From positions 118,038,629 to 118,102,628 of the forward strand of contig NC_051063.1 in the NCBI RefSeq assembly GCF_004664715.2: DNA of 64,000 bases, in the 5' to 3' direction. This stretch comes from Peromyscus leucopus (lineage: Eukaryota; Chordata; Mammalia; Rodentia; Cricetidae). Positions 31,401-43,063 of the stretch are shown here, piece after piece; within the stretch, counting starts at the first letter, position 1, and each line of letters starts with the position of its first letter. Below the pieces are notes generated by a model. It was given only the letters and a program-made list of their open reading frames with translations. It had not been told where the DNA came from and searched no databases. The translations under genes were made by a program, and so were the position numbers.

Positions 31401-33415
31401 AAGTGGCTCAATTAGTATTTCTGAGGTTTTGTCACTGTTTAATGCAAACAGTGAGGAAATAGAGTTCAGAGTAGTGCTGCTTTTGGTTTTACTAGCTCCT
31501 TTAGAAAAATACTTTATGTCACCTAATAGCTGTGCAGTATTTGGCGAAGCTTTACAGCAGCTAATACGGTAATTTCACCCTCAGCGTGAAGTGAAGTTTT
31601 TTCGTTAGGGCGAACCAAAAGTACTGCTGTGATAGAAACATTTGTCTGAATTGAAACACTTAGGGGAACTACTATGAAATTTGGTGAAGGGACAGCCTCT
31701 AGTTAAAAAACGTTTACCACTGACAGTGCATCTCTGCTGGTTCCAGAAAGACTGAGAGAACTGGCAACTTCAGAGTGAGGCTTCGTCTGGAGAATGTTAC
31801 AGTCCCTTATCAACAAGTAACACAATTCTATAATGACAATGCTCACTAAATTCCAGTATTGTATAGCAAAGCTGACTATAAACTCTAAACTTTAGAAATG
31901 ATGTACATACTTCCTGTCTAGTTAATAGAATCTTTCTAATAGAGATAGTGATGATAATTAAGAGTAAGAAGTAGAAAAAGATGAAAATAAGATATGCGAG
32001 TTTGTAGAAATTATTCTCTTATTAGATCTCTGTGTTAAGAAATCTTTGGGTGTTTGCTAAGTTAAATATATGGTAATGCTAGCCCTATATAAGTTTGTAA
32101 AATAGATCTATAGAGTTCCTTTATAAGACATGTAGTAATAAGCTTGTAAGAAGTAAAAATACTAGTTGTAAATGTAAGCTTAAATAAGAAATAAGATAAG
32201 ACCTATATAAGAAGTAATAAGAAATATATTTGCTAAAGTAGTTCTATAGTTTCCTTAAGGAGTATATATGTGAATTTGTAAAATGTAAATGTTGAATGTG
32301 AGTCTAAATTCCTTGCAAGGCAAAATAAAAGTTATATGTGAGTTTGTGAAGTGTAAATGTTAAGTGTGAGTCTATTCTTAATGTATATGGTGAAAGAACC
32401 CGAGACACAGAAAGTAGTGTCCCAGTAGACTGCAAAGTAGGCAGTCTGAATGGTTTCAAATGCTCCAGAAGCTGCTAAGAATGATAATTAAGAGTAAGAA
32501 GCAGAAAGCTCCAGAAGCTAAGAATGGCGGACGCAAGAACCAGCACAACAAGGAATCCACAGCTGAAATTCGTGAAAAATCAATGCAACACAGAAAAACC
32601 TGAGCTAACATCAAAAAATGGTGCTGTTTAAAATATTACTGTGACTAAAAAGGTTCCAGCTTGAAAACAAAAGTTGCAGATATGCTTGTTTTAACTAAAA
32701 TTGTTAACTGCAAAAAGTTTTGGTTGTAAAACGTCTCTTCATATTTGGAAGTGAAAAATCTGATACCAGAATTTACTTTTTTGAACTTTTTGAAATTAAA
32801 ATGAGATAAAACTACAGAAAGATTTTTGTTATACATTTCTTCATATTTGGAAGGCTTGTACCAGAATTATTTCAATTTTGGGACTTAATGAAATGAACAA
32901 TAGATTTAATTGCAATGGGACAATTTTGAGTTTATTTATAGTAATGACCTAGGAACTGTTTTCTGGAATTGGGTTAAAATTGGAACTGTTTAAATGAAGT
33001 TTATTTCTACCTAGACTAAAGATGCAATTTTGTGTATGCATGTATATGCTTTATTAACTGGTGATTCATAAATTGTTTTGTGGAACTATTTATGTAAAAA
33101 TGGAATTACTTATGGAACTGGTTTTATCTTAGAAATGAAACTGTTTAAAAAGAAGTTTGGGTTTTATAACTAGGCTTGAGATTTTGCTTAAAAAATTATA
33201 AAAGGGAGAGTTAATAGTCCTTAGTCTATTTAATTTAAAATTTTTTCATTGAGTAGATTAATGTCATGTTTTGTTAGTAAGAAATGCAAATGGGGTATAC
33301 TAAGAGACTACTTTTAAAGTATGTAAAGAGTTTTATTAAGAAACAGCTTTTTTGATGTTTTGCTAAAAAAGTTTTCAAAGTGTTAATAGTTAGATTGAAA
33401 ATATTGTTTTTCTTT
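31401..33415 (+). mobile_element. Non-coding 3' region of the older ERV
   Basis: About 2 kb of AT-rich DNA without frames. It contains internal repeats: a unit with 'tatatgtgaatttgtaaaatg' near 32265 and again near 32333 (period 68); 'gataattaagagtaagaag' near 31955 and 32480; and 'cttcatatttggaag' twice (32738, 32840). No 3' LTR is found before the B1 and V2R sequence, so the right end is lost. Confidence 0.5.
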
Positions 33416-33586
33416 TTCTTTTTTTTTTTTTTTGGTTTTTCCAGACAGAGTTTCTCTGTGTAGCTTTGAGCCTTTCCTGGAACTCACTTGGTAGCCCAGG
33501 CTGGCCTCGAACTCACAGAGATCCGCCTGTCTCTGCCTCCCGAGTGCTGGGATTAAAGGCGTGCGCCACCACCGCCCGGCTCACCT
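33416..33586 (-). mobile_element. B1 SINE, antisense, well preserved
   Basis: T-rich start, then tctctgtgtagctttgagcc, aactcacttggtagcccagg and ggcgtgcgccaccaccgccc. This is the cricetid-style B1. It sits exactly at the junction of ERV and V2R homology. Confidence 0.93.
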
Positions 33587-33990
33587 AATGAATCTTTTGG
33601 TAAGTTATATACAAATGAGTCATGTTGGAAATTTCATTTTCTGGGCTTGGGGTACAATCAAAACAGCACACAGCCTTTCCCTACTGATGTGATTTTTCTG
33701 AATCCTGGACTATAAGGCACACTGCATAGTGAAGGTGGAATCTGCATAAAGTAACAAATGGGTTAGAAAGCAAAGGTTATTCATACTTGGCAATAGTTGC
33801 AGTGACTTAGAACATGGCATCATTGAAAAACATCCTTGAATACACATGAAATGAATTAAAAGTAACATTTCACTCTATTTTGTGGTTAGATAATATAGAT
33901 TTATTATTACTTCTATAATGTGAAACATATCTACATATGTGTTTTATATATGTATAATAAACATCTATCTATCTATCATATATGGGCATG
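33587..33990 (-). pseudogene. V2R pseudogene B: exon 5 with flanking introns
   Basis: Exon 5 (Cys-rich domain) occupies about 33619-33741. The acceptor (ttatgcag) is kept. Peptide words SLCSVPYSPGFRK and CCFDCTP are readable in two frames because of an extra A near 33696-33700. An in-frame TAG follows, and one Cys is replaced by Tyr. The donor position has no GT. Flanks align with 41034-41450, including the intron 4 sequence. No other exon of this copy was found nearby: expected exons 1-4 would lie to the right, where LTRs, the gap and L1 now sit. Confidence 0.88.
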
Positions 33991-34009
33991 TGTGTTTTAA
34001 TATATGTTC

Positions 34010-34435
34010 TAATATATTGTGTAACCTAATAAAATTTGACTGACGATCAGAGAATAGAACAAGCCACTAGATTAAAAGTAGACGCCAGGAAGTGATGGCA
34101 CATATCTTTAATCGTAGCACTCGGGAGGCAGAGATCTGTCTGGATCTCTGTGAGTTCAAAGCCACCCAGGACTACATGAAATTGACTCAGTCTAGAAGAG
34201 AAACAGTGCCGGCAGTGGTGGCACACACCTTTAATCCCAGTATTGGGAATCACATGCCTTTAATGCCAGAACTAATAAGAAGGTTTTGGGTGGGCAGAGA
34301 AAGGTAGATAAGGCATGAAGAGACAGGAACTAAAGACTTTTCAGGCTAGGGAGTCCTAGAGACAAGATATGGTCATGGCTTGTTCCTTTGTCCTTCTGAT
34401 ATTAAGGCATATTTTATTATGGTACACAATATAAC
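34010..34435 (+). mobile_element. LTR-B-type fragment with B1-like modules
   Basis: Shares with 13129-13634 the 'attgtgt..cctaataaa', 'gatcagagaata', 'gccactag' blocks and two B1-like 'ggtggcacacacctttaatc' stretches. It ends with 'atggcttgttcctttgtcct'. The exact termini are eroded. Confidence 0.65.
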
Positions 34436-34471
34436 AACATCCACACCCACACTACATGTATAACTGAAACA

Positions 34472-34472
34472 A

Positions 34473-34535
<63 letters not shown>

Positions 34536-34556
34536 TACACACACACATATATGATG
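34472..34556. repeat. (CA)n-(TA)n compound microsatellite
   Basis: acac repeat, tata repeat, then acacacatacac. Confidence 0.95.
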
Positions 34557-34590
34557 TATATGTATATAACTGAAACAAAATATATCCTGT

Positions 34591-35032
34591 TGATGTAACC
34601 AACCGTCTTATTAAATAAGAAACACAGAAACAATGTAAAAGAGAAAGCCCAGAGGTCAGAGCTCAGAGCTAAAATCTCACCCTTCCTCCTGCTGTCCCAG
34701 CTTCGCGAAAAAGAGACCTACTTCCTGTCGGTTTGTTTTTTTATAGTATGTCGTTCTGCCTTCTCATTGGTTGTAAACCCAAACACATGACTGCCTCGTC
34801 ACTGTCTGGATGTACAGCCCCCTAGGTCTTAAAGGTATATGTCTCCAATGCTGACTGTATCCCTGAACACACAGAGATCTTATGGGATTAAAGGCGTGTG
34901 CCACCACCGCCACACTCTTGCTATGGCTCTAATAGCTCTGACCCTGAACACACAGAGATCTTATGGGATTAAAGGCGTGTGCCACCACCGCCACACTCTT
35001 GCTATGGCTCTAATAGCTCTGACCCCCGACAA
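34591..35032 (-). mobile_element. LTR-A-type element, antisense, running into the gap
   Basis: It begins TGATGTAACC (sense end ...GGTTACATCA). It contains the complement of the 11591-11939 LTR in the normal order, so this copy shows the un-inverted structure. The B1-like module is duplicated as an 81-bp unit at 34863-34943 and 34944-35024, just before the gap. Confidence 0.8.
34863..35024 (-). repeat. 81-bp tandem duplication at the gap edge
   Basis: The unit begins ctgaacacacagagatctta and ends with 'taatagctctgacc'. Two essentially identical copies end eight bases before the run of N. Confidence 0.95.
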
Positions 35033-35532
35033 NNNNNNNNNNNNNNNNNNNNNNNNNNNNNNNNNNNNNNNNNNNNNNNNNNNNNNNNNNNNNNNNNNNN
35101 NNNNNNNNNNNNNNNNNNNNNNNNNNNNNNNNNNNNNNNNNNNNNNNNNNNNNNNNNNNNNNNNNNNNNNNNNNNNNNNNNNNNNNNNNNNNNNNNNNNN
35201 NNNNNNNNNNNNNNNNNNNNNNNNNNNNNNNNNNNNNNNNNNNNNNNNNNNNNNNNNNNNNNNNNNNNNNNNNNNNNNNNNNNNNNNNNNNNNNNNNNNN
35301 NNNNNNNNNNNNNNNNNNNNNNNNNNNNNNNNNNNNNNNNNNNNNNNNNNNNNNNNNNNNNNNNNNNNNNNNNNNNNNNNNNNNNNNNNNNNNNNNNNNN
35401 NNNNNNNNNNNNNNNNNNNNNNNNNNNNNNNNNNNNNNNNNNNNNNNNNNNNNNNNNNNNNNNNNNNNNNNNNNNNNNNNNNNNNNNNNNNNNNNNNNNN
35501 NNNNNNNNNNNNNNNNNNNNNNNNNNNNNNNN
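35033..35532. other. Assembly gap (500 N)
   Basis: Exactly 500 N, the length of a conventional placeholder, so the true size is unknown. Open frames drawn across it are meaningless. Confidence 0.99.
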
Positions 35533-36195
35533 ACTCAAGAATCTAGACATCAAAAACTAAATAATCCAATTGAAAAATGGGGTAGAAACCTAAATAGAGA
35601 ATTCTCAAGAGAAGAATCTCAAATGGAAGGGAAACATTTAAATAAATTTTTAACATCCTTAGCCAAAAGGGAAATGTAAATAAAAAACTCAGATTTTATC
35701 TTATACTTGGCAGAATGGCTAAGACTTAAAACACAAGTGGCAGCTCATGCTGGAGAGCATGTGGAACAAGAACACTCTTCTAACTGGGTGATTGTGGTGC
35801 TCGCCTTTAATCCCAGTACATGAGAGGCAGAGCCAGGTGGATCTCTGTGAGTTTGAGGCCAGCCTGGTGTACAAAGCAAGATCCAGCACAGGAACCAAAA
35901 CTACACAGAGAAACCCTGTTTCATAAAAACCACACACAAAAATGTACACTCTTCTATTGGTGGTGGGAGTACAAATTCATACAGCCACTTTGAAAATCAA
36001 CATGGTGTTTCTTCAGAAATCTGGAAATTGATCTATTTCAAGACTCAACTACATCACTTTTGACCATATAACCAAAGGATGCTCAATCATGCCACAAGGA
36101 CACTTGCTCAACTAAGTTCATAACATCTTTATTCATAATAGCCAGAAATTGAAGACACCCTAGATGTCCCTCTACTGAAGAATGGGTAAAAAAAA
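35533..36195 (+). mobile_element. L1 ORF2 segment, paralogue of 19255-20106
   Basis: Plus-strand ORF2 from 'ctcaagaatctagacatc' to 'gaagaatgggtaaaaaaaat'. It shares with 19255-20106 not only L1 sequence but the same old B1 at the same place, so the two are segment duplicates. Its right end marks the inversion breakpoint of the twin-primed L1. Confidence 0.85.
35785..35942 (+). mobile_element. Old B1 SINE (shared with 19700)
   Basis: 'ctcgcctttaatcccagtac' through 'aactacacagagaaaccctg'. Same L1 position as 19700-19852. Confidence 0.85.
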
Positions 36196-37129
36196 TAGTT
36201 TTACTGGCTAAACTGTTGAAGTATGAAATTTCAGTTATCATATACTTTGCTTGGGTCATGTGACACAGATACACAACCTCAACATTAAGGTCATCAAGAT
36301 GACAACAATATAACATAGGAGAGTGGGTTGTGGAAGGAACTCCACAGTGAGTGGTGAGACCTGTGATCCTGTCTCACTAGGCTTTACCTTTCCATTTTAG
36401 GCACATTTCAACATGATTACCATAAGAAGCAAGCCTTTAAAGCTTTAGAGTTTTGGAAAGAAATGATATCCAATCATAGCAACTTAATCTCATGTACAAA
36501 GTTTGGTACAATGGCAGAAGGAAACGTTGCATTTTAATAATTTACATTAATATTAATGAATTGCCTTCAAAAAATTATATGCAAAATAGTGTTTGGTGAT
36601 TTTCAGACAACATATGCCCATTGTATCCCAGTTGTAATAAGGGCAATAATATTAATAAGACCATCTACTCAGTAGACAAATCCTCAAAAATGCCTGAATT
36701 AGTATTTAGTCTGTTGTATGAATTATTTGACAAAATTTACTTAAGCATGGAAGTGTTTACTTTTTTTTCATAGCTTGAAGGTAAAGTATGTCTTGGTTGG
36801 GAAGTCATGTGACATGATCTTGAGTCAATTGGCTCTACCATATCTGTGTCCAGGAAAGCAACCAATGACATTTTTTTGTTTTAGCCAAAACATAGGAATC
36901 ACTGTGTAGTATCTTCAGAATCCAGGCCCAAACTTCAAAGTGAGTATCTAACATAAGGAAAAATAACTCAAATTTAGAGTGGGGTGTCCTAAACTAATAG
37001 CTATAATATACACAGAAATAACATGGTCCAGAATTGTGTAGAACCTCTGCATGCTGCTTCCAACTTCCTGAGCATATATGCACCTTTCTCTTATTTGATT
37101 ATAAGAACAAATGTCTCCTAATGTCCTCC
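36196..37129. other. No feature recognised
   Basis: AT-rich DNA without frames or clear repeat hallmarks, lying between an L1 segment and an L1 3' UTR. It could be flank or intron of the lost V2R copy B, but no exon is visible. Confidence 0.35.
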
Positions 37130-37690
37130 AACCCTTGTAGCTCTTAGAATCTGTATGCCTCCACTTGTGTGGAATTCCTTGGGCTCTTGGGGGAGGGATT
37201 TGATGTAGCTCTCCAACTTAGCCTTTCTCTCCACAAAATGTCTGGCCCCGGGTCTCTATATTTTTGCCCTTCTGCTGCTAGAGGAAGCCTTTATGATGGT
37301 GATTAAATCAGACACTGATCCATGAAGATAGCAGATTATCCCCAGGAATCATTTTATTGGTTTTCTTTTTAGACCAGTAGTTTTCTTTTAACCCCTGGTT
37401 TCAGGGCCATCTAGCCTCAGGTCCTCGACTATCCATTCAGTGATGAGTGTGAGTTCCATAGCAAAAAGTGGTTCTTGGTCAAACCAGACATTGGTTTGCA
37501 ATTTCCAAAAATCCCTGCCATCATTGCTCTAGCATATTTTGCTGGCAGGGCACAATGTAGACAAAGGACTCTTTATTTTTATTGTAGGAGTGAATGGGTC
37601 TCTGACACTTATGATGCTTTTGGGATTTTCCCCCCTATAGACTGCCTTGTCAAACTTCAATGTAATAATTTTTCTTTACCTTACTAATTT
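37130..37690 (-). mobile_element. L1 3' UTR, antisense
   Basis: Matches the layout of other antisense L1 3' UTRs here (for example 'gatccatgaagatagcagatt', 'tcattttattggttttctttt'). Confidence 0.6.
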
Positions 37691-37724
37691 TTTTATATTT
37701 GGTTGTTATCTCTTAGAAGACTTT

Positions 37725-37880
37725 CTTTTCTGATGAGAGATATAAGGGTAGTAGTTCTGGAAGTAAGGGTAGGTGAGAGAAACCAGAAGGAATACAGTGA
37801 GGGGAAATTATAATCAGGATACTTTGCATAAAAAAGTATATATATTCAATAAAAGAGAAAGAATAACCAGAAAAAAAAAC
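37725..37880 (+). mobile_element. Possible L1 3' tail, sense
   Basis: 'gaaattataatcaggatact' followed by 'attcaataaaagagaaag' resembles the terminal segment of an L1 3' UTR on the plus strand. Short and tentative. Confidence 0.35.
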
Positions 37881-38092
37881 TAGTAAAAGTTTATACATCA
37901 TAATGTAAGGTTCTATATCTTCCCATAAAAAATGCCATAAGTTATGCAATACAACCTCAGTTTTCTCAACATTTATGAAATTCATGGGTAATTATTGTGG
38001 ATAGTAGGGCAAGTTGACTCTTCTTTAATACTCAAGCTGTTATGGAGGAAGGATTTTTGAAATATAAGACAATGTCTAGGTTAGAGAACAAT

Positions 38093-38093
<1 letters not shown>

Positions 38094-38126
<33 letters not shown>
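38094..38126. repeat. (TG)n microsatellite
   Basis: About 16 TG units. Confidence 0.95.
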
Positions 38127-38129
<3 letters not shown>

Positions 38130-38847
38130 TATGTAACTGTACATGTGTATGTAAGTATGTGTTCATATGCATGGGTATCTGCAGTATGTGGAGGACACCA
38201 TAGTACAGGGATGAGAAAAATGAGAAATTTTTCCTTTCTTAACATTATGTTCTTAGTGAAATAGAATAATACATTGCCACTTCATTTCCTTTGTCCAGTC
38301 ACTGTCACTCTTCTTGAGATAAAAATTTCAAATTAAGAGACTTTTAATTTTTTATTTTTGTTAAATATTGATGAATAGATGCCATGTAAACACAAATTAC
38401 TTGGTCCAAAAATGAATTAATTAATTTTGTGTAAATTCCTCTTCATTACATATCAAATTAAAGTGAATCATCATTTAAATACATGTCTATATCCACTGTA
38501 ATGATTTAGTATGCAACAAAACCTTACTGCATAAGTTAGCATGGAAAAGCTATATTAGATGTTAATATATAAAATTAGGCCTAATGCATATCTATTATCC
38601 AATTCAACAACAAGCATGGCTATAAAGAAGGAAACCAGCTTTAAGGGTATAATAATGTTAGATCACAATGTTTGGTCCATGAGAACTGAAGTGTGGGCCA
38701 AATTTTAAAACTCTGCTTTGTAGTTTATTTTCTGCTTCTACTCATGGTACAAAATACATATTTTGATCTAAAATTAGAGACTAAAAATGTCAGGGTAGTC
38801 TTGTTGGAAAGTATGTTCTAATGATAAAGCACATCTAATGAGTTTTT

Positions 38848-39753
38848 TCAATTTTTAAAATGCACATTCCTGAACATTTGAAAAGAAGTTCTCTCAGGTC
38901 TTAACAAAATAATGAAGCATTTGGAGCAAAGATGCAAAGAAGCAGCCCTGCACTGGAGGCCAAGATACAGAACACCTCCACTGCCACCATAGATTTGCCC
39001 TTGGTGCTATGGTATACAGGGAGGAATGTAACCCAGACACTACAGAACACCAGCATACTGAATGTCAGGTACTTAGCTTCATTGAATGTGTCAGGCAGAT
39101 TTCTGGCCAAGAAAGCTACAGTGAAACTTCCCATGGCAATGGAACCCAAGTATCCCAGAACACAATAGAAGGCAATAATTGACCCTTTGTTACAGACAAT
39201 CAAAATGTGTTCTTTTTCAACTTGTATGTCAACATCAACAAATGGTGGGGAAGTTCCCAGCCAGATCCCACACAGAATCAGTTGAATCACAGTGCAAATT
39301 GGAATAATGAAGTTAGGTGCCCCTGACACCAGCAGCCACCTCATCCTTCTACTTGGAGTAGTAACCTTGAAGGCCAGTACTACTGTAATTGTCTTGGCCA
39401 AGACAGTAGAAGCAGCCACAGTGAACACCACAGCAAATATGGTCTGCTGCATGAAGCATGTGGCCATATTGGGTTGGCCGATGAAGAGCAAGGAACAGAG
39501 AAAGCAAAAGATGAGGAGATGAGTAGAACATAACTCAGAGCTCGGTTGTTGGCCTTGACTGTGGAGTGTCCTTGTGTTTCAAAAAGACGCCCAGTACAAA
39601 AGCTGTGAGAATAGAAAAACACAGAGCCAAGCAGGCTAGAGACATTCCCAAGAGGTCTTCATAACCCAGGAATGCCACTACTTTTTTTGAGACAGTGATT
39701 TCCTTCAGGGTTGGCATAGTGATCATCAGGGCACTTCACACACTGATCCATGT
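38848..39753 (-). pseudogene. Vmn2r-ps: V2R exon 6: end of Cys-rich domain and 7TM, four indels
   Basis: The acceptor ataccag precedes 39753. It begins DMDQCVKCPDDHYANPEGN, the end of the Cys-rich domain. Lesions: an extra A in a run of seven (39682-39688); a one-base loss near 39562-39564; a one-base loss near 39515-39517; a one-base loss near 38920-38922. Between lesions the TM sequence is well preserved ([46 protein letters not shown]). The ancestral stop is TGA at 38848-38850. Read literally, translation stops at 39659-39661, 30 codons past the exon start, so no membrane helix is made. Confidence 0.93.
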
Positions 39754-41071
39754 CTGGTATAAGAATAAATATATTATCAGTTTAATATTTCTTAGTATTT
39801 TATAGGACATATTACATACATTAATGCTTTAAAAATTCTTCTGAAATTAGCCTTATTTTTTAAGTTGACAGAAAGTTAACATTTTTATTTAAGAATTATT
39901 ATTAATAACAATATCTAATTTTTAAGGCACAATTTTGAAAATCTGTCATTTATGTTAATCATTTACAGTCAAGACACTTTACTTGTTTGCCAGAATTAAT
40001 TAGCACACGACCGAATATTGTTTATACAATTAAACACCTTATTGAGTACAATAGAAACGCATATTTATTCTTAATAATTCAATATATTATAAAGTACAAA
40101 ATCATAAAATCAGGTTTTTCCATATATATTTTTGTCTGTACTACTGTACTACAAGGTATATATATATTAGTACTGCAAGGCAATTACTACATATCAATGG
40201 CCATTTGTACCTGCTTTTCTAATGAAACACAAACAACCCCATATATTGCTTAAAAGGCCACATGTTTAATGTTTGGGAAAGGAGAAGATTCATGAACTAT
40301 TTACCACCTAAAATCTCGACATGATAAGTCTATCACATTTATTAGTAAGTTTGTATGTATTTGCTAATAAACAGAATCTATCATTTTACTAATTTCTGTA
40401 AGATTGGACCATCAATAGAAAAATATTTATTGAGAAAACATCATGGAAATACTATCCATATTTTTAAATTAAAAATTTTATTCATTTATTTTACTTCCAG
40501 ACCACAGTTTCCTTTCCTTTCTCTATTCCCCTTTCCCTCCCACAGCTCCCCTCTCCCCCCCACAATCCATGTCTCCTCTGTTTATTTTCAGAAAGGTGCA
40601 TGACTTCCATGGGTACTAAGGAAGCCTGGCATATCAAGATGAGGTTGGACTAGGCTTGGCCCCTAAGGACATAGATTAGGCACACAATAAGGGATAGAAG
40701 GAAGAGCTCCCTTCCACCTATATCATGGAATTTCTAACATCATATTCTTCTTTGCATTCAATTGAATGGATCAACAAAGCAAACTTGAAAGTAATAATAT
40801 TATTCTTATTATGAGTCTTTCCATTCAAGACTCTAAATATATGAATTACTTTTGTTCTCTCATAAATTAATATGTGATGTTATCCAAACAATTGGACAAA
40901 AACTTTCATAATTTATTTTTCTAATCTCAGGACACGGGTTGTGATGCTCAAGGCAGAATTGCTGCTCATTTGATTACATGATAAAATTTATTTCTTGAAT
41001 TCCCAGTAGGTGTCATTGAGACAACAGAAATTAACTAATCTAATGAATCTGTTAGTATGTTGTACATTTAC
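39754..41071 (-). other. V2R intron 5, with L1 3' end at 40462-40745
   Basis: The intron contains an antisense L1 3' terminal fragment (T-rich start at about 40462, 'gaccacagtttcctttcctt' and 'ttccatgggtactaaggaag'). The remainder is AT-rich intron. Confidence 0.7.
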
Positions 41072-41195
41072 CTGACATATTGGAAATCTCATTTTCTGGG
41101 CAAGGGATACAATCAAAACAGCACACAGCCTTTCCCTGCTGAGGGGATTTTCTGAATCCTGGACTGCAAGGCACACTGCATATTGAGGCTGGAAT
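41072..41195 (-). pseudogene. Vmn2r-ps: V2R exon 5: Cys-rich (NCD3G) domain
   Basis: 124 bp, the canonical size. Acceptor ttttcctcag, donor CAG|GTAAAT. It reads IPASICSVPCSPGFRK, then AVCCFDCIPCPENEISN, with all the expected cysteines. Compare the broken copy at 33619-33741. Confidence 0.95.
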
Positions 41196-42132
41196 CTGAG
41201 GAAAATAACAAATGGAATATAATAAAAAATTCTGATCTCTTTGGGAATAGTGATAGAAATTTAGAACATGGTACTATTGAAAAACACCCTTTTACAAATA
41301 TGCAAATAAATTAAAAAGTAACATTTATTTCAAATTGTGATTATATATTATTGATGTATTATCATTTATATAATGATAAACTTATATGTATATGTGTGTA
41401 TTTATATTTATCTACCTATCATATAAATAGATACATAGACATCTAAATATGTATCTATGATGTTGGAAGACATTGCTGTCTGGTTAATATCAAAGGCTTT
41501 CATGGCCTGGCAGCTTATCACAATAGCTCCATAGTATGGGGCTCCCTTCTTCTAGAAGAATTTCTTGCCCCTACCTCTCCCCTATTTGGAGAATGTACCT
41601 GAGGCTGTAGGACTACAAAGCTGTCTCTAAACCAGAAGCCTGTCTTTAAAACAGATGCTGATTCATCTTTGGCTTGAACTTTGTCACAAATTCCTTCTAG
41701 ATTTTTGCTAGGACCCTACTGCCACAGAATAATCCTTGTGATCACAATGTACCTCTTAACGCAAATTATTGTTTGTCCCCAGGCCCCCCCAATATTATAT
41801 ATTCCCTATACTCGGATTTAAGTTGAGCTGATTCATCCTGAAGAGCTGCCTGTCTTCGTGCTCAAGGGCCATGTGCAAAGTTCTGTCAGAGCTACTGACT
41901 TTGCCTTCTCAACCTTGTGGCAAAGAAGCCAGGAGCAAAAGTGGACCCCTCACAAATTATGAATATTCATACTACTGAAATAAAATATATCCTGAAAGAA
42001 AAATCTAGAAATGTGAGAAATAAGTATGTGAATATATTTGAAAATACTTTATTTCAGGCGGGTGCTGAAGGCAACTTTGAGATTTTGGTTACTTATGTTG
42101 CTTGTAGAGTTGTACATGTAAGACCAACAAAC
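41196..42132 (-). other. V2R intron 4, with LTR at 41461-41954
   Basis: 41196-41450 aligns with 33742-33990 of pseudogene B. A TGTTGGAAGA...CCCCTCACA block at 41461-41954 looks like a solo LTR, perhaps class I. It is absent at the equivalent place in copy B as far as can be followed. No clear target duplication was found. Confidence 0.6.
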
Positions 42133-42360
42133 CTGACTAAAATCTATGTTCCACTTTATCATCTCTTCAGACATATACAATTGTTGACCATGTGGCAAAT
42201 GTTTGGAAAACTTTCCTATTTTCATCTTAAGTCCAAGATTAGGCAAAAACTCAATGCTGTAGTGAATGTCATACTCCACATCCTGGTTTTCTTTCTGATT
42301 CATGTTCACTTGGTCTCCAACAGGGTTTATAAATTGTATGTTCTTCAGGAAATGGACCAT
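42133..42360 (-). pseudogene. Vmn2r-ps: V2R exon 4: end of ligand-binding domain
   Basis: 228 bp, the canonical size, phase 0 at both ends. Acceptor aaatgtttcag, donor CAG|GTTTGT (weaker than usual). Peptide words FLKNIQFINPVGDQVN and GKFSKHLPHGQQL are typical of this exon. Confidence 0.93.
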
Positions 42361-43063
42361 CTGAAACATTTATTATTTTAGGTTCTAGTATGCCTACACA
42401 TTAGAACAAATAATTTGAAGTGTAGATTACCTCTAATTTTCATTAATATGTCTAGAAATGTGACTTAATACCAAGTACTCATATAGTAGATGGAAAAACC
42501 AACATAAGGATAACAACAGCATTATGATTTGGAAATAGTAGCTTGTCATTGATGTTAATTATCTAACACATGCCCCCATGAATGATATTCCTGGAGAGTA
42601 GATAGATATTACCCATAATGTTTCTTCTAAGTGATACCTGATAATTAGCTTAGGAACTGAGGTTTTTATTATGACAATACAAATGTGGAAGAATTTCTGT
42701 TATTTAGGATCTACTTAATTGCTGACCAACATTTTAATCACATACAAGGACATTCAGCTCCTTGTTGGCTTTCAAGTTTTCATGAGAAAGAAATACATTT
42801 TTATTTCAAATATTAAAAACATGCACATCTAAAAGAAGTATTATGGGAAACATTCTTGGCATAGATCAGAAATATCTATCTGTGTGTCAGTGTTGGCTGG
42901 ATTAATGCCTATAAACAATTAATTTCCCATTATACTCTATGTAAGAATACACAAATTGTTGTATATGATAGAAGTGATCCTGAAATTCTTAGGTAGAACC
43001 AACATCTCCCATTATGAAATTATATTTACAACACCACATTACATTCATTAGAATACATATTAC
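42361..43063 (-). other. V2R intron 3
   Basis: AT-rich, with no recognisable insertion or extra exon. Confidence 0.7.

Noticed and set aside
34839..35560. Three long open frames of about 180-235 codons
   Set aside because: They consist mostly of N from the assembly gap and have no evidential value.
38901..39491. 196-codon V2R frame as a separate short receptor
   Set aside because: It is the middle of exon 6 between two frameshifts; no independent promoter or start is evident.
40988..41176. 62-codon frame overlapping V2R exon 5
   Set aside because: Out of frame with the exon; the Cys-rich domain is read in the other frame with consensus splice sites.
41917..42381. 154-codon plus-strand frame
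   Set aside because: It is the antisense shadow of V2R exon 4 plus LTR sequence; the minus strand has canonical splice sites and V2R peptide.
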